This document shows, piece by piece, positions 10,601-19,973 of a stretch of 64,000 bases of DNA (positions within the stretch are counted from its first letter, which is position 1; each line of letters starts with the position of its first letter). Below the pieces are notes generated by a model that worked only from the letters and a program-made list of their open reading frames with translations, was not told the origin of the DNA and ran no database searches. Both the position numbers and the translations under genes were made by a program. Where the stretch lies: assembly GCA_964036195.1 (NCBI GenBank), contig OZ038452.1:21525785-21589784 (forward strand), in the 5' to 3' direction. The DNA comes from Sphaerolaimus hirsutus. Taxonomy: Eukaryota; Nematoda; Chromadorea; Monhysterida; Sphaerolaimidae.

Positions 10601-12194
10601 TGTGCAGCACTACCGCCATTTTGACTTGGTCTTCCACAGCGAGCATTCCGGTGTTGCTCTCGGTTGGCCGGTAACCACTAGGCCCCATTATGCACAACCG
10701 CTCCAAAGTTTCCATGCGGCCATTGTAGCTAGGCGACAAAGCGGAACCGCGCACCATGTAATCGCAATTAGGCAGCAAATGCGGCGACAGCGCCTGCGGC
10801 ACCAACACATCCGGTTTGGCGACCAGCTGCACCGCCTCGGCAGTGATGTCGGCGCTGACCGTACGTAAATTTATTTGCGGGCGGCCAGTCAGAGCGCGCT
10901 CTTCCCCCCGGGGATCAGCTTCGACGATTTGTAGCGACGACATGGGCGAAGTAAAATTCAACATGTAGCCCTGCGCCTTATTCCTGTGCCACTCGGCCGT
11001 GTCGCGCATCGCAGCAGCTGGATTCAAATGCACGCGCTCCCACCTAATTATCGCAATTAATCCCCGCGGCCCATTTTGCCAAGTCACCTGCGCGCGCACC
11101 GCTTTCGCCCTAGTCGCAGTGTATCGCAAATGCGCTTCGTGACACACGTTAGCGGCGGCCAAAAAGATGGAACGAAGCTGCAGCTGAGAGGTGAGGTAAT
11201 TTCTATTCATTTCGCCCTTCCACTCCATACCAGCCTCAATTTGCCGCGCCGAGAAAATACGCACGCCATACGCATGACCCCAATAAAAGTTGTTGACTTT
11301 GCCGGCGTCATCAAAAGCGTGATATTCTACATGCGCCACACCTAATTGTCCGGCGTGCGGGTGTATGTCACTTTCCATGACATTTTCGCTGTGCGCAAAA
11401 ATTAACTTTTCAGGGCCCGGATCCCGCTCGTCGGCGCCTTTGAAGGGGGGTGCACTAATGTACCGCGAAGGGGTGAACGCTGCCCTCAAACGCAAGTATC
11501 TCCACTTGGCCGGATAAGGATGATATCCTTCGCGATTTTCCTGTCCTCTCTGTGAAATTTCCGATGCTGGCTCATCGACGGAGAGGTCAACCTGTCCTTG
11601 CGAAACGATAACAACAGGGCGGCCCAAAAACAATGGCATTTGAGCGTCATTTTTCATAATTGTGACGCCTCGCAATTCCCAATATTTCGGATTGGCGCTA
11701 ACCCTACTGATACCAGTCGCGACAAAATGCATGCCGTGGCGGACAAGCGGCAAAAACATGTCGTAAGCTTCGTTAGCCTCGCGATATTCCTTCAAAATTT
11801 TCTGCACCGACCGCTCACGAGCGCGCTCCGCTTTGTTGACCGAATAGGTGAAAAAGGGATAAGCCGTTTCCGCTTCCGACCACTCCGGATAACTTTCCAA
11901 AAGCGCCTGCGCATCGCCGTCGAAACGAATGTGGCATTGATAACTGGTAGGACGCGGCTCGTTACCGACGTGAACTCGATCCACTATTCCCGACAACTTC
12001 TGGTTGATGACAAATTCAGGACAAGTCGACCGGGCGTTTCGAGGAGGATTGTAGGGCAGCGGCGGAATAGTGTCACCGCCTTGTTTTCCATGAGAAGTCC
12101 ACGACTTGAGCGGCGCTTTGGCTATGCGCCCGCCACGATACGAACTGGAACTCGCTCCATACCCACCCATAGGTACGCCACCCGAACTAGTCAT
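7644..12194 (-). CDS. UPF1-like superfamily 1 helicase encoded by an LTR retrotransposon
   Basis: An uninterrupted 1,516-codon ORF starting at a true ATG. The helicase motifs appear in order. Motif I/Walker A is SPFGSGKTT near residue 605, and motif Ia TCSVNSAADES near 650. Motif II is VFVDEAS near 893, and motif III FGDSKQLTR near 925. A motif IV-like ETVFRGHD lies near 964, motif V AQAREAHVVIVSCVRG near 1,115, and motif VI NVATSRAK near 1,165. This set is characteristic of UPF1/SETX/ZNFX1-type RNA/DNA helicases. About 590 residues precede motif I with no family I recognise. The last 300 residues are acidic and Gln/Glu-rich with one Ser/Arg block. The position between integrase and the 3' LTR matches where some relatives carry env. 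A role in unwinding or protecting element RNA, or in evading decay, is inference only. Confidence 0.85.
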   Translation of the reverse strand: MTSSGGVPMGGYGASSSSYRGGRIAKAPLKSWTSHGKQGGDTIPPLPYNPPRNARSTCPEFVINQKLSGIVDRVHVGNEPRPTSYQCHIRFDGDAQALLESYPEWSEAETAYPFFTYSVNKAERARERSVQKILKEYREANEAYDMFLPLVRHGMHFVATGISRVSANPKYWELRGVTIMKNDAQMPLFLGRPVVIVSQGQVDLSVDEPASEISQRGQENREGYHPYPAKWRYLRLRAAFTPSRYISAPPFKGADERDPGPEKLIFAHSENVMESDIHPHAGQLGVAHVEYHAFDDAGKVNNFYWGHAYGVRIFSARQIEAGMEWKGEMNRNYLTSQLQLRSIFLAAANVCHEAHLRYTATRAKAVRAQVTWQNGPRGLIAIIRWERVHLNPAAAMRDTAEWHRNKAQGYMLNFTSPMSSLQIVEADPRGEERALTGRPQINLRTVSADITAEAVQLVAKPDVLVPQALSPHLLPNCDYMVRGSALSPSYNGRMETLERLCIMGPSGYRPTESNTGMLAVEDQVKMAVVLHKQLNQVETDWQRTLDKIESDGLYAEVRRGTCEDLLQAQQGDFRPQEGQGRVIASVIKSVRKTAPLLLMCDSPFGSGKTTVQSQCAYAVAFKFTEKNDPPNPLKRELPSDANKNALYHSTMTTCSVNSAADESARRSLQSLANIGLPNLETVVEVLLRSRERWTAMDDKPNFQTPGYARFCQVRAAFAIRVLSPLLEVDDRYVDMTLQQLPLLNLIAQNMPMHVIRLNDHWLTAYERFTAQRHICDTLNEIIANNQHPADIFEAIRSQLPLVRLSIDEDDEDDLVPLDDGQEEGVQAWGAAAGFVNDNQVWGKIYKREMRRLVRVATRLHKVVLNVLQPGQVHVTLDSSRDKRLQVLKYAAVFVDEASLADETAIFGAVSNARLPHNGLVLLFGDSKQLTRMVRPHSWIAPILKPDPSLINRLVEGVLCPILKLETVFRGHDALIQANSVAAYDGQLRAFHEYSQWRDTLPLMACGADQVPLSSVIVHMGFETSEGVSVKNLTEVDIVVRVVQQFVILALNSEGENVVPWSDLESADSLLIVCFYSAQERRVIDELVRLSWAQLLGGEGFPDYLVTPAFWRKKVITADRAQAREAHVVIVSCVRGSAPRVDATGHPSQRERDVMDRIGFLAMPERCNVATSRAKTARVVIMNAATVLHSEFFWRFVAVELGKGHVFAYHERHLWESDPLARFLGHWRSAPVDLPEPAPPVQEEEENEVPPPQEEVQEVDVSEQRVSPQPDADVVPAPDSPDVQMLPPEEQEEESEKVQPRADEKASCSRSRRRYRGRRRSPSSSSSSSSSSSSGSSKSGSSETDSASESEHAPPVPAHKQKTHQEEEVMEVEQEQSEQGAQQQEPAMEGQRQEQEPEPDTEEANNAIIGEKLDELIQMAGELNTELDAERQQQSMSPDRQMLREMDAIQEEANESAEPMQEDEQEQPEEVAAQQLQQPVQVVVVGASPPPQEEQSPPPPVTPTLAGLEPEEEMEAE

Positions 12195-12718
12195 ATTTCA
12201 CACTTCAAAGTAGAGTACCGGAAAACACAACTTATTGCTACTTAAAATGCGCCACCCAGAATGTCGGCACCGAAATGCACGAAGGTCTGAGCGACACCCT
12301 AATCGAAAAGTTGCGAATTATTTTCAACGCACTACGTTGAACGTATTGCGCCAAAAATAATTTTTATTTTGTTGCGAAATGGGCGAAAATGGGAACGAAA
12401 TTAAAGAACAAGTTTAGAACGAAATAAATGCGATGATATGAATAACTGGTGAATTAAAACTGCGACGACAATTAGGAACAAACAATTAATAACACTTATG
12501 AAATTTTCGCGCTTTACCTTTTTACATAAAAACCCAACTTTTTGCTACAAAATTATCTCGCGCACAACCAAAAACACAAAAATTGCAACCCCGAACTCAC
12601 CACGAATTGACGGCCGAAATTAAACGCGAATAATCCAAAAATAAATTTTAATTGAATTTTCGAACAGAATAATTGACTTGAAGCACTTTAGGTTGAAGAG
12701 CGGAAAATCTCGGGGTTT
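12195..12718 (-). other. Spacer between integrase and helicase ORFs with a leader-like motif
   Basis: AT-rich, no ORF. Just upstream of the helicase ATG, in element orientation, is ttgtgttttccggtactctac. It closely resembles the sequence just upstream of the gag ATG at 19,448. It may mark a splice acceptor, promoter or other RNA-processing site used by both ORFs. Confidence 0.45.
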
Positions 12719-15524
12719 TTAACCGAAAATCTGCGAATAAGTGGGATTAACTGGCTCATTTGTTAATTTAACGCGATCAGCATGAACGGTATAAGTTTTC
12801 TTAGACAACCTATTAAACACGGTCACAATGGGATGCACATAATCTAAACATTCATACGGGCCAATATAATGATGCGTGAATTTCTTAACGCGACCTAACT
12901 TTCGAAGAATTCGGGGCGAATAAACACGAACTGATTGACCGGGCTTCAAATTCAAGCGGCGCGCACTGCGATTTGCATAAAAACACTCTTTTTCTTGCGC
13001 GCGCTGTAAAGCCGAATGCGCGGCCGTGCGGACGTCCGAAAGTCGCGCGTCTAAATTTGACACAAAAGGACTGTACGCCGTCGGCTTATCGGTCTTATCG
13101 GTGCCATTTCCCGTCGGCTCGATCATACGCTCCCAAAGTGACGGAGAATTTGATCCAAATAGCAGCGCATATGGCGTCACTTTCATAGAGGGGTGCATAG
13201 ACGTATTATACGCATAGACAGCGGCGCCTAAGTGTTTGTCCCAATCTGAATGCGAGCCATTCACATAATGCGAAATTATTTCCATTAAGACGCCATTCCT
13301 ACGCTCAACCAAACCATTTCCCTTTGGCGTATAGTTAAAACACTTATGCTGCACTGTATTTAGATAACGTAGCAATTCCGCAAAAATGCCGCCAATGAAG
13401 CTTGGTGCATTGTCGGATAAGATTACAGCGGGCACACCAAAAATCGGTAACACATGTTGCAAAAACGCAATAGCCACAGTATCTTGCTTCAAATTAGGAA
13501 CAGGCACTGCTAAACCAAAACGCGTACATTGATCCACAAATACCAATACATGCACATTCCTTTTTTCGGTAATTGGCAATGGCCCTACTGCATCAATCGC
13601 AATAAAATCACCAGGAAACTTAGCGATTTTCCGGCTCTGAATTTGAGTTTTCATTGAGCGGCGCAATCCTTTCTTCGCGTTGCACGAAGGGCAAGTAGAA
13701 ACCCATCTAGCGCATTCTGGACGCATATTTGTAAACCAAGCAAATTCGCGCAATCTCTCAAACGTTTTCATCACACCTAAATGTCCAGCAGTGGGATGGT
13801 TATGAGCCAATTCTAACACAGTGACAACTAGTGACTGGGGAATGCACGCAGGGTCGTATTTCCTTTCACCCACTAATATTGACGGTTCTGCATCACGCCT
13901 GACAACATCAAATTGATCAATGAAAAACGGTGGGGCCCTACGCAAAGTAGATTCCTCGCACATACGACGAATTGTAATTATATACGGTTCTTCTTTTTGC
14001 AAACGCGACAACTCTTCAATTGGAGTAATGGGAGGAGGTAAAGCATCGAGTTTTTCCGGTTTCTTAATTAATTGAACAGAACGGCGGCCACCAGCCATTA
14101 ATTTAGGCGCATCGTCACTTTTGGGCGGCGATTTCAAAGCATTTTCAGAATTGGACTCCACCTTCTTTTTACTTCGCACACGCATTGTCATTGGATGCGG
14201 CGCCCGCACAGTAGCAACGCTTGCCACTGGCAGTTCAGTAGCTACCGTAACTGACGGTTCCAAAGACTTCATTTTCGCATGTTTCAGCCAATTTTGAGCA
14301 GAAGCCAATCGCGCCATGGCCTTAGCTACCGCTTGACAAGCCAAATGTTCCTCAGATGTTAACAACGCCATTTCCTCAGTCAAAATTCTCGCCAATTCAT
14401 CAACAGGTATATCAAATGCATATTCTTCAAACGCTTCGTCCAAATTAACACGCTCATCAAATTCAACGGGTGCATCACGCCGGCGCGACAAAGCATCAGC
14501 CAATTCGTTACTTTTCCCACGCAAATGCTTAAAAGTAACTTGATATGATTGAATAGCAAGCGCAAATCGGTGCAAACCCGTATGGGGATGGGTTTCCAAA
14601 TTTGGATTTTTCACCCATGAAATACTTTTCGCATCAGTCCAAACTTCAAACGGCCGGCCCGCTAAATAACAATGCCAATTGCGTATGCTCTCAAAAATAG
14701 CACATGCTTCTTGCGTAATTGCAGGCCATCGGGATTGCGCTTCAGAAAGTTTTCGACTATAAAATGAACACGCATGCAAAGCGGCGGCAGGTTCAGCGCG
14801 TTGTACTAAAATGCCAGCTAATGCAACTTTAGAAGCATCGGTAATAATTATGAACGGTTTACTGGGATCAGGATACTGTATACAGGGACTTTCAGCCACC
14901 ATCACTTTCAACTTATTAAAAGCTTCCAAAGCGGCGGGGTTCGCATTTAAATCTACGGGAGTACTTCCGCTATACTTTTCAGTTCCTAATTCAGTTTTTG
15001 TTCGAGTTAAATTAGACAAAGGAGCGGCATATTCAGCACATTTATGAATTAATCTCCGGAAAAACCCAACGGCACCCAAAAACGCTTTAACCTCACGCAC
15101 ACACACAGGTAGCGGCCAGTCACTCAAATACTTTCGCTTATCATCTGGTATACAAATCCCTTCACGCCCTACCATATAACCCAGGAATTTAACAGCAGTT
15201 GTGCGCGCGAAAAAACACTTTTTTGGGTGTATTTTAAAACTGCTACTTATCAAACGCGACAAAACCTGACTTATATCACTCAAATGATCTTCCCATGACC
15301 TACTGTAAATGAGCAAATCATCTATATATACCAACACATTTCGATGCAATAATCCAGCCATTGTAACTTCAAAACAGCGCTGCGCTAAAGCCGGGGAACA
15401 CTTTAATCCCATCGGCAAGCGTTTCATCTGAAATTGACCAAAACAATTACGAAACGACGTAATATGTCTATCATCCGGATGCAGCGCAATGTTGTAAAAC
15501 GCTTGATTGATATCGACACTGCTA
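12719..15524 (-). pseudogene. Pol C-terminal part: RT (3' half), RNaseH and integrase, separated from gag-pro by a frameshift
   Basis: The frame carries the RT palm motif VYIDDLL, then RNaseH (ITDAS, and later WTDAKS with LADALSRR). A linker of roughly 120 residues follows. The integrase has an HHCC zinc finger (H-H then CPSC) and a DDE core (IAIDAVG, ILSDNAP, GLVERRN). The C-terminal YIGPYECL is a GPY/F-type module. The longest ATG ORF begins at 15,427, but sense continues upstream to about 15,524. There it is out of frame by one nucleotide with the preceding ORF, inside a run of five T. This indel or an assembly error splits RT between the fingers and the catalytic YIDD. Confidence 0.85.
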
Positions 15525-18500
15525 AAAATATTTGCAACTGTGCAATGACTCTATTGTATCGTCTAATCTGGGCAGCGGAAATTGGGGAGCGTGAACTACT
15601 GCATTTAATCGTCGATAATCTATCACCATACGCTTGGCACCATCCGGCTTAGTAACAACTAATGTCGGCGCGCAGTACGGACTCGTACTGTGTTCAATGA
15701 CGTCATGCTCAAGCAGGCAACTTAAATGCTTTTCTAAGTACTGCTGGTCATCCAAACTCAACCTATACATTCGACACGCGACCGGAATTTTACTAGTCAA
15801 CTGAAGTCGATAATCAACCAATTCACTGTATCCCAAATCATACTTATCCCTGGCGAAAGCATCCTGATGAGTCAAAATTAACTCTTTTAATTGCTGGCGC
15901 TTAATTTCGTCCAATTCAACCGGTACTTCAAAATCCATTTCCCTCCCATCGGCACAAACCACTTTCATAGTCGTATTCGCCGCTTTTGAAGGTACGGTGC
16001 CCTTCGTTGGTACTTTTTCCTCACTAGCTTCAAGTATAGTATCGGTAAAACTCATATCACGCTCGCGGCACTCTCGTACCCACTCAGCAGGCGGATCGCC
16101 TCGTCGCACCTGTAAAACACACTCCACTGGCTCTACGATGGCAATTTTCTGGCCCACCTGCAACTTTACTGGCACCTCAGTCACATTAACACACCTCACC
16201 GGAAATAATTCACTCGCGCTTTCATAAACAGCATTAGCTGCAAACACACCCGTTTTCACATGAAATTCGTTCAAAGGCTCAATCGCAAACGTCAATTCAT
16301 CAATTGGTTCAGATAATTTCGCACTAATTATCGTTTCATGCCGCGGCTTAATTTCAGTCGGTTCAGTCACCACTGCATAAATATGCCGTTCTTGCACTAC
16401 AGGCGACGGGTTGTCAAAAGGCACAGTCAACTTTTTACGCGCATCGCCACTCTCAATTCGCAACTCACGCGCAGGCATATCAATAACCATATGCCTCAAT
16501 ACATCAGCGCCTAATAAAATGTCGTCCGACAAACCGCTAATCACCTGAAATACAATAGAAAACGCTTTCCCGGTAATCATCACTTGAAGTTCCAACTGAC
16601 CCTCAATTTGCAATTTGCATTGAGACGCGCTTTGCAATCCCCCCACAGGCGTGACCTCATCAAACGCTATGCAATTATTTCGATGCCTAGCCAACACCAG
16701 CGGGCTGCACAATGACCTCATCGCACCTGTGTCCAACAGACACCTTTTGTATTCATTCCCCTCAATTTCTACCGTAATCGACGGACTATAGTAAATTGGC
16801 ACGAGTTCTTTACGCTTAGCCGTAATACTTTTGATGTTCGCAATTTCTTCACTGGTCAGCGTGACTACATTCACCTTTTCCATGACGGCAGAACCTTTAG
16901 GAACGCGCAGCGGCGGCAAACGCTTAAATCTACTCACTGGCGTTTCTTCAATATCGGCACTATACCCTGAACTGTCAGCGCTAACTGGATTCAACCTTTG
17001 CGGTGGTGTCACGGGGGTCGCACCCCTTGCAGGATTGCGCCTATTTTCTATCGCTAACATGCGATTTAATTGAACCCGCAACACTCTCATTTTTATCCAA
17101 TCACACACTGTGAACACTAAATACAACACCAATTCACACAAAGCGGGCAGAATATATCTCAAAAACACGGAAGTGCACATTCCAGCGATAAATCCCTCAA
17201 GAAAATTTCGCACGGTCAAAATCCACTCATCTGACACTCCTTTTTTCTTAACAACGCCACCACTTGGAACACCCAGGGCGTCAGCACTTGCAAAAAACGT
17301 AAATAGACAGCACAGGAAAAACACACGGTTCAACACACTGGGCAACATACTCGGTTCCGACCACGTTCGGTACAAAGTTGGCACGCTCGCTTCACAATAA
17401 TCGGACAACACATACAATTCAGAGTCAGATGACGTTCGCGACAAACTAATGTCCGGCGGTTCACACATAAATGTATGCATGGTCAATTCTAGCAGCGCTT
17501 CTAACTTAACGTACGTCAACGTGTCCTCAGGGTCATCATGCGGATGCTCATCAGCATGCTCACAAAACCCGCTTATATTCAACCCCTGCAAACCCATGTG
17601 TTGCAATTGAGCCCACCACTTTGTTCGAAAAATCATGCTATCTAACGAACGCGCATAAACCCAAGGCATAATCCAAGCCTCTCTTTCGAGCATGAATTGA
17701 TGTTCTTGCGGCGTTATTTCAGGCGGATTGCATGGATCCTCTGCTTCCTCATCTGAACTTTCAAGACCCGGTACAACCCTAATCATGCGCACATATTCCT
17801 TACTTTCTTGCACGCTGCGTGCATGATTCACTGAGTTCGCAGACACGCGCGTCGGATTTAACGCAGTCAATTCAGTTGACGGAGGGGCCGCAATGGCCAT
17901 TTGCGATGATTGAACTTGTTGCACTGGAGACCAACTAGTAGTTGACACTTGCGCGGGAGGGGGATAATACAGGTAAGGCGGCGCTTGCATGGAATATACA
18001 GGTTGCTGTGCAGAGCGCATCATATTCGCTGGACCTCTGAAATTATTCATCGGTCGCTGCGGCGGCCCGCGCCGAAAATTTCTAAAGCGCGCTTTTTCCT
18101 CTTCTGTCAATTTAGGACAATCAGAGCGAAAGTGATCATCTGCCCCACATTCATAACAGCCCTCATCAAATTTACGCGGCCTAAATTTGGAAACTGGTTT
18201 CGCAGCATTGTTACCTATCAATTGCTTTTCCAAGTCAACTAAACGCTTATCCTTATCCTCTAACTGCCTAGAAAGTTCCTCCAATTTCACTCGCTGTTCC
18301 TCAAACTTTGGATTTTCCGCCGCCGCCGGAACGGGCGGGGAATTTCCGAAAGCTCCCGCACCCCCTAAAGCAAAAATTCGCTCGATTACCGAATTGGTGG
18401 CTTCTGAAACTAATTCAGCGTTGGATTTTGACTTTTTCTTACCACCCACTTTGTCCTTATCAATTTCCAGAAAACTTTCTTGCGTGCGCGCATTATTGAC

Positions 18501-19448
18501 TACGTCTTGAAACTTAGCCCCAGCAGTAATAGATACATTCCTACGAATGTCAGGATACAATCCACTGACAAATTTCGCCACAGCCATCTTTTCGCGTTCA
18601 ATTTTTGAAAGTTTCGGGAAAGCGCGTTTTATAATTTTCTCCAGCCGCACTGACCAATTTAACACATCTTCATCTTCGCCCTGCTCACTACTAATCACTT
18701 CCCTTTGCGCATGATGCTCCGAAATGGGGTTAGTATAATAACGTTCCAAAGTGTCCATAAACTCCTCATAATCTAAATTAATCAATTCACTCTTATGCGA
18801 CATGTAAATCGAACGCGCGCTGTCACGCAAATAAACCGGAAGCAGCGATTTTCGCTCATCCGTCGGAATTTGCAACGCCTCACAAACTGCGTCCCAATTT
18901 TTACGCCAATCAGCAAATTTATCATCAGCGCGCCCCTTAAAAGGTATCACCTGTCCAGTAAGCGCGGTCATGGCAGCAGCATAACCCTCCCTACTAGTAG
19001 CAATCATACTCACAGCAGGTATAGGTGGTGTGGTAGCGGTAGAGCACCCTCCCGAATTAGAAACAGCGCTAATTACAGAATTAATCGCTTGCATATCAGG
19101 CTTTTCTAAATGAATATACTCAGCAAATGCATTAATCGCGTCCGCAATTTGACTCACATCATTTCGCAAATTATAGCAGTCAACACCTAACTTTACTAAT
19201 GACACTAATTTTTCGTCATTATCACTCATGTTCCCATTTTCCAAAGAACTCATGGGTCGCTGATTATACAAATAAGCGGCAATACTCACCGTTTGGGTCA
19301 CAACCTGACTAAGGTTCCATTCCGACCCCTGAACCGAATTCCCCACTATCGACGAATTAATTTGATTCAAAGTCAAATTTTTCGCTTGGATCAACAATTG
19401 CACCACATCGGGACCCGTGTTCACACCACTACCGCTCGCATGCGCCAT
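15522..19448 (-). CDS. Gag-protease-RT (N-terminal part) of the LTR retrotransposon
   Basis: The open frame extends upstream to a stop near 19,939 but has no ATG there. The first credible ATG is at 19,448 (MAHASGSG). Domains, numbered from the longer frame at 19,913, begin with a capsid-like region (about 330-500), then a CCHC nucleocapsid knuckle CYECGADDHFRSDCP near 585. A roughly 250-residue insert follows with a signal-like hydrophobic stretch (RVFFLCCLFTFFASADA, near 860) and a longer one (near 905-935). A retropepsin-like protease (LLDTGA near 1,058, ILLGADVLR) and the N-terminal RT up to YRRLN...PLPRLDD complete it. It ends at a stop created by the frameshift near 15,525. Membrane-type segments between NC and PR are not usual for this family. 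Confidence 0.85.
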   Translation of the reverse strand: MAHASGSGVNTGPDVVQLLIQAKNLTLNQINSSIVGNSVQGSEWNLSQVVTQTVSIAAYLYNQRPMSSLENGNMSDNDEKLVSLVKLGVDCYNLRNDVSQIADAINAFAEYIHLEKPDMQAINSVISAVSNSGGCSTATTPPIPAVSMIATSREGYAAAMTALTGQVIPFKGRADDKFADWRKNWDAVCEALQIPTDERKSLLPVYLRDSARSIYMSHKSELINLDYEEFMDTLERYYTNPISEHHAQREVISSEQGEDEDVLNWSVRLEKIIKRAFPKLSKIEREKMAVAKFVSGLYPDIRRNVSITAGAKFQDVVNNARTQESFLEIDKDKVGGKKKSKSNAELVSEATNSVIERIFALGGAGAFGNSPPVPAAAENPKFEEQRVKLEELSRQLEDKDKRLVDLEKQLIGNNAAKPVSKFRPRKFDEGCYECGADDHFRSDCPKLTEEEKARFRNFRRGPPQRPMNNFRGPANMMRSAQQPVYSMQAPPYLYYPPPAQVSTTSWSPVQQVQSSQMAIAAPPSTELTALNPTRVSANSVNHARSVQESKEYVRMIRVVPGLESSDEEAEDPCNPPEITPQEHQFMLEREAWIMPWVYARSLDSMIFRTKWWAQLQHMGLQGLNISGFCEHADEHPHDDPEDTLTYVKLEALLELTMHTFMCEPPDISLSRTSSDSELYVLSDYCEASVPTLYRTWSEPSMLPSVLNRVFFLCCLFTFFASADALGVPSGGVVKKKGVSDEWILTVRNFLEGFIAGMCTSVFLRYILPALCELVLYLVFTVCDWIKMRVLRVQLNRMLAIENRRNPARGATPVTPPQRLNPVSADSSGYSADIEETPVSRFKRLPPLRVPKGSAVMEKVNVVTLTSEEIANIKSITAKRKELVPIYYSPSITVEIEGNEYKRCLLDTGAMRSLCSPLVLARHRNNCIAFDEVTPVGGLQSASQCKLQIEGQLELQVMITGKAFSIVFQVISGLSDDILLGADVLRHMVIDMPARELRIESGDARKKLTVPFDNPSPVVQERHIYAVVTEPTEIKPRHETIISAKLSEPIDELTFAIEPLNEFHVKTGVFAANAVYESASELFPVRCVNVTEVPVKLQVGQKIAIVEPVECVLQVRRGDPPAEWVRECRERDMSFTDTILEASEEKVPTKGTVPSKAANTTMKVVCADGREMDFEVPVELDEIKRQQLKELILTHQDAFARDKYDLGYSELVDYRLQLTSKIPVACRMYRLSLDDQQYLEKHLSCLLEHDVIEHSTSPYCAPTLVVTKPDGAKRMVIDYRRLNAVVHAPQFPLPRLDDTIESLHSCKYF

Positions 19449-19954
19449 ACTCAAGGTAGAATACCGGAAAAACACACACTCACTCGACGACTGGGTACTC
19501 GCGCTTCGGTACCCGGCACTCGCGCTTCGGTGCCCTAACTTACTTTGCCCTACGGTCGGGAATGGCACCTCCGCACCCGCACTTGGCTTGCCTTGCTCAC
19601 AGGTCGGGAATGACTCCTCCGCACCTCTTTCAGGGACCGGTCCTTCCGCGTCCACCCAGCAGTTGACGTCAAAGTCGTTAGGTTCGTCACTCAACTCAGC
19701 GGTTCCCGGTTCAGAACAGTGCGCGTCCGTACTGAACTGAACCGATTTCGGTTTTTTCTTACTTTTCCGCTTTTCCCTTTTTTGCCCACTAATAATTTCG
19801 TCAGTTTCGCGTCCCAAAACAAAAATATCCGTGCTTATCGGTTGCGTCGATCGGGTAGCCTTCCGTTCCTCCAGCCGGGCGGTGGTTCGTTTGTTCTCAC
19901 CAGCGATTGTCAAACGGTGATCAGTCGCCTGAACTCACTGGGAATATTGAACAA

Positions 19955-19971
19955 ACCACTCGCTGCTACCA
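19955..19971 (-). promoter_or_regulatory. Candidate primer-binding site
   Basis: Two nucleotides inside the 5' LTR edge, element orientation reads TGGTAGCAGCGAGTGG. TGG is the complement of a tRNA CCA tail. The first nine bases fit the 3' end of initiator tRNA-Met as I remember it, but the rest does not, so the primer tRNA is uncertain. Confidence 0.5.
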
Positions 19972-19973
19972 GT

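Noticed and set aside
12195-12718. Possible env gene in the LTR element
   Set aside because: No ORF with signal peptide or fusion features lies in this gap; the only extra ORF is the helicase.
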